Shown: one piece after another, positions 53,861 through 61,369 of the stretch
How positions within the stretch are numbered: position 1 is the stretch's first letter
Layout: every line of letters starts with the position of its first letter
Assembly (NCBI GenBank): GCA_030613245.1
Contig: JAUWMI010000017.1
Location: 1 to 64,000, forward strand
Origin: Candidatus Sumerlaeota bacterium
Lineage (GTDB): Bacteria; Sumerlaeota; Sumerlaeia; MWCT01; JAUWMI01
Length of the DNA stretch: 64,000 nt
Reading direction: 5' to 3'
Notes under the pieces: generated by a model
What the model was told of the DNA's origin: nothing
What the model saw: the letters and a program-made list of their open reading frames with translations, nothing else
The model's database searches: none
Position numbers and translations under genes: made by a program

Positions 53861-54937
53861 CTATGCGGTGAATACATATGATTTCAAGCGTCCTGCCCAG
53901 CGCATTGGAAAGCGCTTTTCCAGGAGCAACCCAACAAGCAGGTTTAACGGAATGGCAAAATTGCTAAACAGGTCCCAATCGGGTTTGTGCATGTCTGGAT
54001 GCCAGATAAAGGCGAAAAGCAGCCCGCACCCAACTGCCAGGAGGAGAAACGTATGGACCCGCCCTTCGATCTGCCGCCAGAACACAATCAGCAGCACCGG
54101 GCCCGCCACTGACGCCATACGAATGAAGTAGAAAAACATCTTCATATGATCCAGCGAAAACATGGTGAAAAAGTAGCGCTGAGGATTCGGGTTATGAAAA
54201 AGCGGAACCAGCCTGCTGCGGTTCACATCCAGCCCCGGCGTTATGTATACCAGCAATGGAACCACCGTAATGATGAATGCAAATCCCAGAAACACAACCA
54301 GCGCTTTGGCAAGCTGCGGCTGACTGATGCGTAGCGCTACCCGCCGTTTCGCTCCCTTCCTCTCCAGCTTGAATACTAAATAGAGCAAGCTCGGCAGATA
54401 AAAAAGGACTAACATGTGAAACAAACACGCCAGAAAATACACTCCGACCACATGCCATAACGCCGCCCGACCTTTGAGATACCGCGACGCAACAAGACAG
54501 TAGAGCGCCAGCGCCATACTCATCCACGCATACGTCTCCACATGCCCGAGAAATACATACATTACCCCTGACAGCAGACTCGCCAGCAGAAACAGCGGAT
54601 GCAGCGAGAAGCTAATGAGAATGCAGAGGTAAAAACCACCGGCAAGTGAACTGCACAGCGCAATCGTATCCGACGGAGACCAGCCGTGCGGGGCGAGTAT
54701 ACTATACGCAAACTGATGTACTGCGTACGTGAGTGGTGAACGGTAATAATAGACCGTCACCCCGGAGTACGTATGCAACAGAAGGCCCATCTCCGCCGAA
54801 TCGCCGCCCGGCCGAGCATGGTGACGCAGCTGAAAGAAGACCAACGAGCTCCCCAGCCATAGCACGACGTACAACACAATCGCGCTACGCAAGAAAACTT
54901 TGGGACGCGCAAGGCCCGCCACTCTCTTTCCCTTCAT
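53861..54937 (-). CDS. polytopic membrane protein, possible glycosyltransferase of the GT-C type
   Basis: The ~358-residue protein has about ten membrane spans, starting FLRSAIVLYVVLWLGSSLVF. A short periplasmic loop after the first span has GGDSAEMGLLLHTYSG, where an Asp-Ser-Ala-Glu stretch might be catalytic as in GT-C enzymes. Later are FLGHVETYAWMSM and FIWHPDMHKPDWDLFS. Similar architecture occurs in membrane mannosyl- or other lipid-sugar transferases, but no decisive motif is visible. GGAGG lies 6 nt before ATG 54937. It is near the sphingolipid cluster on the same strand; a head-group glycosylation role is only speculation. Confidence 0.6.
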   Translation of the reverse strand: MKGKRVAGLARPKVFLRSAIVLYVVLWLGSSLVFFQLRHHARPGGDSAEMGLLLHTYSGVTVYYYRSPLTYAVHQFAYSILAPHGWSPSDTIALCSSLAGGFYLCILISFSLHPLFLLASLLSGVMYVFLGHVETYAWMSMALALYCLVASRYLKGRAALWHVVGVYFLACLFHMLVLFYLPSLLYLVFKLERKGAKRRVALRISQPQLAKALVVFLGFAFIITVVPLLVYITPGLDVNRSRLVPLFHNPNPQRYFFTMFSLDHMKMFFYFIRMASVAGPVLLIVFWRQIEGRVHTFLLLAVGCGLLFAFIWHPDMHKPDWDLFSNFAIPLNLLVGLLLEKRFPMRWAGRLKSYVFTA

Positions 54938-55196
54938 AAAATACCTCCGCGCTCCCTCCCCATGCACACAGCCACAAACATACTCAAAGACGAAAGAATT
55001 GTAAAATTAAAATTGCAAAAAATCAAACCCTATTAATCCTGTAAATCTTGTAAATCCTGTCTTAAAAAAATTAGGAAACGTATTCTGACTTTAAAAGAGA
55101 GGAAACTCTCCTCCAACGCAAAATCTGGAATAAAATACCGCCACGGAGACACAGAGGCGCAGAGATTCTCAAAGAAAGAATCTGTTTATTGTATTC

Positions 55197-55691
55197 TCAG
55201 GCGACTTTGGCGAAGAAAGTCTGGGCGATGAGGCCGGCGATGGGTGGGAAGATAAACGTACAGGCAAGGCGGATCAAAGTAAATTTAAGTCCGATGAGAC
55301 CGATCTCGAATGGCAAACGCGCTATTGCCCATAACGACCAGGCGGTGACGTAGGCGACTACGACGCCAATGCTTGCGCCTGATTTGTATATTGATGCTAC
55401 CACAGGGAAACAGACGAATGGGCCGCCTGGCGTCAGCCCGCCTAGCAATGAGCCAATGAGTAGTCCCTTGAGTCCTGAGGCTTGCCCTAGCCAAGTGTTT
55501 ATAAACTCGCGCGGGATTAATACCTGGACGTAACCCGCGATGACAAAGGCTGCGATCAGTAGCAGGAAGACACTGCTAATCATTTTCCCTCCTGCTTTGA
55601 GTCCTTCCAGACAGAGAGTTCCTCCCTTTGAGTAGGCAATCACCACGAGGGCGAGAGCGATTGTGAGCATGAAAAGGGTAGCGAAGTTCAT
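55197..55691 (-). CDS. half-size permease related to the ArsP/DUF318 family
   Basis: The ~164-residue protein has about five membrane spans and resembles one half of the DUF318 permeases such as 22783-23832. Seen are SVFLLLIAAFVIAGYVQVLI, PREFINTWLGQASGLKGLLI and GSLLGGLTPGGPFVCFPVVA; a single Cys replaces the CSC motif. Such halves probably work as dimers or with a second half-gene, which is not seen here. ATG 55691 has a perfect AGGAGG 7 nt upstream. It follows a YedF-like gene on the same strand, with a composite repeat between. Confidence 0.78.
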   Translation of the reverse strand: MNFATLFMLTIALALVVIAYSKGGTLCLEGLKAGGKMISSVFLLLIAAFVIAGYVQVLIPREFINTWLGQASGLKGLLIGSLLGGLTPGGPFVCFPVVASIYKSGASIGVVVAYVTAWSLWAIARLPFEIGLIGLKFTLIRLACTFIFPPIAGLIAQTFFAKVA

Positions 55692-55755
55692 TGAACTGCC
55701 TCCTGAAGTTGGTTTTGATCCAGGTCTTTTCATCCCGAATTCCTCATTTGAAGCT

Positions 55756-55860
55756 GCGAGGGGACCCCTTTGGAAAAAGGGTTACCCCTCGCGCTCCCCT
55801 CCTAAACCTTTCTTAAAGTGCGATTTCATTCGCCTTCGCTAGGCTTCGGCGGATAAAATC
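55756..55860 (-). repeat. composite two-hairpin repeat, copy 3 (inverted)
   Basis: GCGAGGGG...CCTTT...AAAGG...CCCCTCGC is followed by CGCTCCCCTCCTAAACCTTT and a GATTTCATTCGCC/GGCGGATAAAATC hairpin. It is the reverse complement arrangement of the copies at 34213 and 35289. Confidence 0.8.
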
Positions 55861-55882
55861 ACCAGTGGCAGCGCTATGGGTT

Positions 55883-56218
55883 TCAGACAGTTATCACGCT
55901 TTCTGAAGCCAATAGGATTGAGGCTATTTCTTTCATATCACTCATGCGCCCCAAAACGAGATTCTCGTCTAGTTTATAATATCCAACACAAGTCCCACAA
56001 GCTATAAGATCTACCCCGGCTCCAATGAGTGCATCCAATGCGTCCAGGACGGATGACCCTTCCGCCAGGAGCTTTACTCCCGCGTTGTAGAAAATAATTG
56101 CATCTGGTTTACTTTCTAGCATCCAAAGCTTTCTGAGAAAGGAACCCATTAAATTCTTACCTAACTCCTCACTGCCCCTTCCCAGGGTTTCGCTGTTGAT
56201 AATGATTGTTTTTTTCAT
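55883..56218 (-). CDS. YedF-like DsrE-fold protein (no TusA domain)
   Basis: The 111-residue protein matches the C-terminal DsrE-like part of the selenium-associated protein YedF: TIIINSETLGRGSEELGKNL at the start, IIFYNAGVKLLAEGSSVLDA, then GVDLIACGTCVGYYKLDENL. The CGTC pair is the likely redox or sulfur/selenium-handling site. The N-terminal TusA domain of full YedF is missing. AAGGAAG lies upstream at long spacing. Position before a permease gene suggests thiol or sulfur-compound handling, by inference. Confidence 0.8.
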   Translation of the reverse strand: MKKTIIINSETLGRGSEELGKNLMGSFLRKLWMLESKPDAIIFYNAGVKLLAEGSSVLDALDALIGAGVDLIACGTCVGYYKLDENLVLGRMSDMKEIASILLASESVITV

Positions 56219-56229
56219 GGTCTAAGACT

Positions 56230-56328
56230 TCACTTCCTTTTTGTAATTGTGCAACTGGAGCAATATTGCCAGGATAAAGGATAGGCGGCAAGGCAGATTG
56301 TGCAGGCCTCTGTTTGATTTATGAGCAT
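56230..56328 (-). CDS. possible 32-residue two-CxxC peptide
   Basis: ATG 56328 opens a short frame with CTIC and CSSC separated by ~13 residues (ACTICLAAYPLSWQYCSSC), a zinc-knuckle-like spacing. It ends 11 bp before the YedF-like start. No ribosome site is visible, and the frame is open further upstream, so it may be chance. Confidence 0.22.
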   Translation of the reverse strand: MLINQTEACTICLAAYPLSWQYCSSCTITKRK

Positions 56329-56387
56329 AGCGAGGTGGGGTGGCGAGTCAAGTGAGAAAGGGGCGAAATGGGTGAAGGGTGAGTTAT

Positions 56388-56433
56388 CACGGGCAAGTTG
56401 AAAATGCGCCTGTGGCGTGATGCCCGCGCCACC
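56388..56433 (+). repeat. CACGGGCA repeat with 22-bp module in its centre
   Basis: CACGGGCAAG and ATGCCCGCGCCACC are the palindrome arms; the TTGAAAATGCGCC... module occupies 56398-56419, exactly at the apex, as at 39593-39614. Confidence 0.75.
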
Positions 56434-56459
56434 TTGTGTTGTAGTCAAATTCGTTACTA

Positions 56460-57458
56460 TCAGAATCCGAGCGCCAGTTCGTCAATGAGTTTCGAGCGTT
56501 GCCCCGGGTTATGCGTACCATTTTTTTGTACGATCAATATGAATGGGGCAAGGAAGCGACTACTCAGGGATTCTTTTCCAGCGACATTTTCGTAGACGTG
56601 CAGCACATCGTCCTGACGGCGGTATATCGTATTGCCGTTCTGCTCATGGATGCGGTGAAAGCCGTGTTCCGCAAACAGGTTATGAAGAGTTGCGAGTAGG
56701 CGTTCCCGCGGTTTGATGATGACGTTGTACTCTACGGGAGTTTGCAAATGAAGGTAAAGCGTGGCGTAGAGAGAATTGTGGATACGGTAGAGCGGGATAC
56801 AGCAGAGGTTTTCTGTGCTCATCTCGGAAGATTTGGTATATGTGATGAGATTACCTTTGTTTGAGTAGCCGAAGCTGCCACAGAATTCGTTGTCAATCGG
56901 GAGAAGCTGATCGGCGGGTAAATCGGATACGGTGATCCCGGTAGTGGAAGGCACGTCGAGCAAGAATGCTTGATCGTAGCGCTCCCGAGGAAGCCTGAAT
57001 TCATAATCGCCAAGTGCTGAAAAGACGAGCGATCCATAGAGAGGAAATATGTTGTGTGCGCGTGGCGCAGGTCGGATTTCTTGGTAATCGTCGGGGAAGA
57101 AAGACTCAAGGGGCCCATCTGAAAGCCGCACCCAGAAAGTTGCCTGCTGCGGCGCGAAGATACGCTGAAGCAGCGGATTCTGCTCAGCGGGAGCACTGAC
57201 CACTTCCAGGGAATTAAAGAACCCTTTTAGCTTTGCCTGAACCTTATCTTTCCGCGAAGTGTGGGATTTTTTAGCAATTGAGCGGCGATAGGCCTCGTTG
57301 ACTTTCTTCTTGATATCGGCCAGGTAGGTGGTGTTCAAGTAAAGGCGGAAGTTGTGAACGTCAAGGGAGACTATACGCCATTGGTAGAGGTCGTAGATGC
57401 GCAGCCTTCCCCCCTCGGGAACGTAGAAAATGTTGTCCGTCTCAAAGTTCAGCGCCAT
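56460..57458 (-). CDS. hypothetical protein
   Basis: I do not recognise this 332-residue soluble protein. It has no signal peptide or membrane span. Notable stretches are NFETDNIFYVPEGGRLRIYD, a lysine-rich section near residues 50-80, FWVRLSDGPLESFFPDDYQE and NVIIKPRERLLATLHNLFAE. Codon use and composition match the neighbourhood and the frame is cleanly bounded, so it is probably real. No ribosome site precedes the ATG. The flanking genes give no functional hint. Confidence 0.65.
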   Translation of the reverse strand: MALNFETDNIFYVPEGGRLRIYDLYQWRIVSLDVHNFRLYLNTTYLADIKKKVNEAYRRSIAKKSHTSRKDKVQAKLKGFFNSLEVVSAPAEQNPLLQRIFAPQQATFWVRLSDGPLESFFPDDYQEIRPAPRAHNIFPLYGSLVFSALGDYEFRLPRERYDQAFLLDVPSTTGITVSDLPADQLLPIDNEFCGSFGYSNKGNLITYTKSSEMSTENLCCIPLYRIHNSLYATLYLHLQTPVEYNVIIKPRERLLATLHNLFAEHGFHRIHEQNGNTIYRRQDDVLHVYENVAGKESLSSRFLAPFILIVQKNGTHNPGQRSKLIDELALGF

Positions 57459-57556
57459 GGGACATGAGGTTAAAAATGTATTGAATTTCCGTCGTTTCTT
57501 TTCAATAGTAGGTTTTCATATTGAGCGATGTAAAGGATTTTTCGGCTAGGTGAGAA

Positions 57557-57967
57557 GTGGAACACGAATTACACGAATGTACGAATGGCACGAATGAAGA
57601 GAAGGTGGTATATAAAGAGTTGTCGTTCAAGATAATTGAAGCATGCTTCGAGGTTCACAATATTTTAGGTCCAGGATATTCAGAGAAGATATATGAGGAG
57701 GCTCTATCAAAGGAGTTGAGGAATAGAGACATCGGAGATGAAAGACAGAAGTTGGTGGAGGTTTACTATAAGGGTGAAAAGATAGGGGAATACAGGTTGG
57801 ATCTGGTTGTGGAGAACAAAATTATTTTGGAACTTAAGGCAGTATCGGAGCTAAGCAATGTATTTGAAGCACAGCTGCTTTCTTATTTAAAAGCTGCTGG
57901 AATGAAGCTAGGAATACTGGTAAACTTTGGCAGCAAGAAGGTAATATACAGACGAATAGTAAACTAA
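57557..57967 (+). CDS. GxxExxY-family protein (PD-(D/E)XK-like)
   Basis: The ~136-residue protein carries the family signature in GPGYSEKIYEEALSKELR (G-x2-E-x2-Y), then GEYRLDLVVENKIILELKAV, the D-x-n-E-L-K pattern of a PD-(D/E)XK nuclease fold, and LLSYLKAAGMKLGILVNFGS. Biological role of the family is unknown. The N-terminal ~15 residues (EHELHECTNGTNEE) are translated from an ACGAAT repeat tract; a GTG at 57605 (VVYKELSFKI) could be the real start. The gene sits between inverted ACACGAAT repeats (57559-57597 and 57970-58008). It is more AT-rich than the adjacent genes. Confidence 0.88.
   Translation: MEHELHECTNGTNEEKVVYKELSFKIIEACFEVHNILGPGYSEKIYEEALSKELRNRDIGDERQKLVEVYYKGEKIGEYRLDLVVENKIILELKAVSELSNVFEAQLLSYLKAAGMKLGILVNFGSKKVIYRRIVN
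57559..57597 (+). repeat. left ACGAAT repeat flanking the GxxExxY gene
   Basis: GAACACGAATTACACGAAT followed by GTACGAATGGCACGAATGAA. Inverted counterpart at 57970-58008; 18 of 19 bases of the outer blocks are complementary. Confidence 0.8.
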
Positions 57968-57969
57968 AA

Positions 57970-58008
57970 TATTCGTGTAATTCGTCTATTCGTGTCATTC
58001 GTGTTCAA
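57970..58008 (-). repeat. right ACGAAT repeat flanking the GxxExxY gene
   Basis: ATTCGTGTAATTCGTCTA followed by ATTCGTGTCATTCGTGTTC; begins two bases beyond the stop codon. A further fragment of this family is near 24731-24765. Confidence 0.8.
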
Positions 58009-58079
58009 ATGTTATGTCACGTCATAAAGGGAATGAAACTCCAGGTGGGTTCTACATTCATTAAAAAACGGAGCAGATC

Positions 58080-58688
58080 ATGCGGCTACAGCGTAGCGTA
58101 GTTAGAATATGTTTAGTGGCGTTACTCGTTGCGTGTACTATTGGGTGTGCACGCATTCGCCTGGAGCAACCCAAGGATCTCTACTGGAAAGCGGTTGCTG
58201 AGCATAGCGACAATGCGCATGCGTTATTCGTCCTGGGGAAGATTTCTCTTGAAGAGGGGCGGAGTGGCAGAGCGGTTGACTATTTTCAACAGGCCGTAGC
58301 GTCGAAAAGCAATTTTACGGAGGCATACGTGGGCCTTGGTCATGCCTATCGGGAGCGCAAACAGTATCGCCGTGCTATCGAGGCGTACGAGAAGGCGCTT
58401 GAAGTGAATCCAGAAAGCAGCAGTGCAGCGGAGGGGTTGGGGACCTGCTACTATGCGCTCGGAGACTATGTGCAAGCGGAATCTTACCTTGAGCAGGCGC
58501 TGAAAGTAAATCCGGAGTCGCAGATAAGCATGACCTACCTTGGAGACATTGCGTATGTACGCAAAGAGTATCGCGCGGCACTGGATTACTGGCAGCGGTC
58601 GCTCGAGGTGAAACCGGGCCAGCGCCAGCTCAGGCTGCTCCACAATGATCTGGAGCGGTACGTTGAGACGTATGGAGAGCCGGAGTAA
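58080..58688 (+). CDS. TPR lipoprotein
   Basis: The 202-residue protein has a lipoprotein signal (RICLVALLVACTIGC, lipidated Cys ~23) and four to five tetratricopeptide repeats from ~residue 45: HALFVLGKISLEEGRSGRAV, EAYVGLGHAYRERKQYRRAI, SSAAEGLGTCYYALGDYVQA and MTYLGDIAYVRKEYRAALDY. It is likely an outer-membrane-attached scaffold. GGAG lies 6 nt before the ATG. A second TPR gene follows after ~120 bp. Confidence 0.85.
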   Translation: MRLQRSVVRICLVALLVACTIGCARIRLEQPKDLYWKAVAEHSDNAHALFVLGKISLEEGRSGRAVDYFQQAVASKSNFTEAYVGLGHAYRERKQYRRAIEAYEKALEVNPESSSAAEGLGTCYYALGDYVQAESYLEQALKVNPESQISMTYLGDIAYVRKEYRAALDYWQRSLEVKPGQRQLRLLHNDLERYVETYGEPE

Positions 58689-58808
58689 CGCTGCCGCTCA
58701 TTGCAAAATGAAAAATGCAAACTTAGAAACGAAAAATGTGTGGTGGAGAATCCGAGTTAAATGAAATTGACTACTGTGACAGTCTTTAATTAAAAGCGGT
58801 GGACGATT

Positions 58809-59432
58809 ATGGCGAAAAAACGCGTGAAAAAGGGCAATAAGATACTTCCGAAGGAAATAGAGGGAGAGGCAGAGGCACCGCGGGAGTTCTTCTCCGTCTG
58901 GGTGTTGATAGCAATCTTTGTGGTGCTCGAGCTGGGGCTGATTGTGCTGATGTATCCAACCTACCGCATTCAGTACCACACCAAGACGGCGCGCACTGCG
59001 CTTGACAAGGGCGATTACCAGAAGGCACGACGCCATTACGAATGGCTGGTGAGGAAAATTGCTCCGAAAGCTCCGACCCCAAATCGCGAGCTGGGGACTG
59101 CATACATGCGGCTCGAGATGTATGAGGAGGCTATTGAGTGTTTCGAGCGGGTGCTACAGGCTTTGCCCCGGCTGGGATGGATCAATTCCGCCATTGGCGA
59201 GTGCTATGTCAAACTCGGAAGGCCAGAGGAGGCCCTGCCGTATTTTGAGCGGGAGTTAACTATAAATTCTCTTGATCCTCATGCGAACTTCTACGTTGGA
59301 CAGGCGCTGTTTAACCAGGGGGAATACCATAACGCCTCCAAGCATTTCCAACGCCTCGCGCATACAGGATTATTTAAAAAAGAATTGGAGCAGTATTGGA
59401 GTGAAATCGAAGATAAGGTGCTCAAGAAGTAA
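58809..59432 (+). CDS. membrane-anchored TPR protein
   Basis: The 207-residue protein has a basic start (AKKRVKKGNKILPK), one membrane span near residues 32-50 (FSVWVLIAIFVVLELGLIVLM) and three or more TPR units: ALDKGDYQKARRHYEWLVRK, ELGTAYMRLEMYEEAIECFE, SAIGECYVKLGRPEEALPYF and FYVGQALFNQGEYHNASKHF. It probably forms a protein-interaction module with the preceding TPR lipoprotein across the envelope. Partner complex is unknown. Confidence 0.82.
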   Translation: MAKKRVKKGNKILPKEIEGEAEAPREFFSVWVLIAIFVVLELGLIVLMYPTYRIQYHTKTARTALDKGDYQKARRHYEWLVRKIAPKAPTPNRELGTAYMRLEMYEEAIECFERVLQALPRLGWINSAIGECYVKLGRPEEALPYFERELTINSLDPHANFYVGQALFNQGEYHNASKHFQRLAHTGLFKKELEQYWSEIEDKVLKK

Positions 59433-59451
59433 GAGCAGATAATAAAAAGAA

Positions 59452-59643
59452 GGCTCTTTCTCAAATGAGTTACCATTTTGGGAGAGATAATCCCTACGCA
59501 CAAGGCGCATTTTCAACCTCACCTTACTCCTCTCGCCTAGGCGAGAGGGAAAGGGGTGAGGGGGCTATGAATGCATTAACAAGATCATAGAAAAAGAGGC
59601 TCTTTGTCAAATAAGAATAGTGGGGCGTTTAATTAAACGCCCC
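59452..59643 (-). repeat. direct-repeat-bounded element, copy 2 (inverted), with GTTTAATTAAAC palindrome
   Basis: GGCTCTTTCTCAAATGAG at the left and GGCTCTTTGTCAAATAAG near 59599-59616 bound the element; inside are TTTTCAACC/GCGCATT module sequence (59495-59516) and CTCTCGCCTAGGCGAGAG. The palindrome GGGGCGTTTAATTAAACGCC (59622-59643) adjoins. It matches 31911-32165 in reverse complement, but lacks two short insertions found there. Confidence 0.8.
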
Positions 59644-59717
59644 TTCGTTCGTCTTGTACCTTGTACAATGGCGGGGGAATTCCCTTTTGATAGCCTCCTT
59701 TCAAAGAGACGGGTACT

Positions 59718-61109
59718 ATGGAGTCAAAGACTAAAGCCCGAAAATGGCTTTTTATTGTCGCAGTAGGCATTGCCGGCCTGCTTGTTATCTTTCTTATCGC
59801 GCTTGCCATTGGCAATATCGTTACTGGCAATATCCTGGATAAGACCATTGCCACACTAAAGAGTGAAGGATTCCGTGTTTCCCCTGAAGGTCTGATGCCT
59901 GTCTGTTCGGATGAAGAAAACGCTGCTATCCCGTGGGAAAAGGCAGGCAAGCTGTTCAGCCTGAAAACCAAAGCGGCACGGGACGCTTACATTAAAAGCT
60001 ATAAGAATTGGTCTTCATTGACTCGCGAAGACAAGAAGGCACTGCGGGAATGTATCGCGGCAAACGAGCAGGTTCTAGAGCTCTTACGTGAAGCAGCCAC
60101 CTGTCCATATTTTACCTTGCAGCCTGATTATTCCAGGCCAATGACGGCATGGCAATACCCTCCATTAGCGACCTATGGCATGATTGAAGTGTTAATTGAA
60201 ATCCGTGGTCGGCTTGCCCTGGACGATAGGAATCGAGAAGAGGCACTGGAGTGCTGTATTTTGGGAATCCAAAGTGTCCGCTGCTATTCCAAAGTGCCCT
60301 CGTTGTTCCAATGGTTTATGCAAAATTTATCTATCTTTGATATGAGTCTTACATTATGCAAGGAGACAATGTCTGGTGTACCTGTATCCAAAGAAACTGG
60401 GCAAAAACTGATTCAACTGCTCGACCCCCAAGCTTTGAAAGATAGTGCTGCTACCACTTTGGACGTGGAACGATTGAGGTTGCTGGATACCACAACTCGT
60501 TTCCTTGCGGGAGAGAAGATTAGACTGCGGGCATGGCCGCGCCACAGTTTCTTTCAAGGGCCATTCGCTGGGGGACTCAATTTCGTAGCTCGTCCGATTA
60601 TTCGAGTGGATACTTCAATTGTACAGCGCGTAATGATTCGTGCTATCAAAGCGATTCGAGGCCCCTATTTGGAGGCTAAATCTGTCTTTGAGGAAATTGA
60701 AAACAAGCTAGGAAATCTTTCCAAAATCCATTTTCTTGCCCGCAATGAGATACTCCTTTTCGGCGCGTGGACGGACTGGACGGGGAGGACTTTGTGCTCC
60801 GGCGGTCTTCTAGAGATAATCGCCAATATTGAAGCGCGTGCTCAGGTGAGTCGGCTGGCCATTGCCTGTAAACTGTTCGAAAGTGAAACAGGAGGATTCC
60901 CTTCTGATCTGGAGAAATTAATGCCTGTTTATTTCGAGGAATTGCCGCTGGATCCGTATACGGAAAAAGATTTTGTATACCGCTTATTGCCAGAGGGCGG
61001 ATTTGTGCTCTACGGTGTCGGCTCCGACGGGCAGGACGATGGCGGGACGTCATCATCCGACGACACCGTATGGCTGGAAACACCAGGCATAGAAACAGAG
61101 GGACTGTAG
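59718..61109 (+). CDS. hypothetical membrane-anchored protein with pseudopilin-like C-terminus
   Basis: The 463-residue protein has one N-terminal membrane span (WLFIVAVGIAGLLVIFLIAL, then A-I-G-N) and a long mostly helical external part without a recognised domain. The C-terminal ~70 residues (TGGFPSDLEKLMPVYFEELP, then LDPYTEKDFVYRLLPEGGFV and GVGSDGQDDGG) resemble the end of GspG-type major pseudopilins, where this segment forms a calcium-binding loop. The rest does not look like a pilin. Its TAG stop belongs to a GTAGGGGCG repeat arm. Function unknown. Confidence 0.65.
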   Translation: MESKTKARKWLFIVAVGIAGLLVIFLIALAIGNIVTGNILDKTIATLKSEGFRVSPEGLMPVCSDEENAAIPWEKAGKLFSLKTKAARDAYIKSYKNWSSLTREDKKALRECIAANEQVLELLREAATCPYFTLQPDYSRPMTAWQYPPLATYGMIEVLIEIRGRLALDDRNREEALECCILGIQSVRCYSKVPSLFQWFMQNLSIFDMSLTLCKETMSGVPVSKETGQKLIQLLDPQALKDSAATTLDVERLRLLDTTTRFLAGEKIRLRAWPRHSFFQGPFAGGLNFVARPIIRVDTSIVQRVMIRAIKAIRGPYLEAKSVFEEIENKLGNLSKIHFLARNEILLFGAWTDWTGRTLCSGGLLEIIANIEARAQVSRLAIACKLFESETGGFPSDLEKLMPVYFEELPLDPYTEKDFVYRLLPEGGFVLYGVGSDGQDDGGTSSSDDTVWLETPGIETEGL

Positions 61110-61194
61110 GGGCGATCCGGGAAATATACTTTTTTGCATATTGAATGTCCGCAATTCATAGTAAGTAGGTATTACGAATGTTTACACATCCATC

Positions 61195-61220
61195 GGGCAG
61201 ACACACGGGTCTGCCCCCAC
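61195..61220. repeat. GGGCAGAC palindrome
   Basis: GGGCAGACACACGGGTCTGCCC with CCAC after it: a GTAGGGGC-family relative that lacks the left GTAGG. Confidence 0.6.
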
Positions 61221-61280
61221 ATAATGCACGCAATTTACCTTTATTGCGCAAAATTTTTAAGTGGCGGTCAAGATTTATGC

Positions 61281-61311
61281 GTAGGGGCGAACCCACGTGT
61301 TCGCCCTTTTT
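61281..61311 (+). repeat. GTAGGGGC palindrome followed by T-run
   Basis: GTAGGGGCGAACCC/ACGTGTTCGCCC with TTTTTG after it. Besides being a family member, it has terminator geometry on the plus strand, ahead of moeA. Confidence 0.7.
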
Positions 61312-61369
61312 GTTTCTTGTTTGTGTCTCGTGGTGCATAGGAGGCAATCAGAAATGAGAGGCAAGCGCC

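Noticed and set aside
61110-61369. possible Moco riboswitch upstream of moeA
   Set aside because: Only two palindromic repeats are visible; no multi-stem structure of the expected kind.
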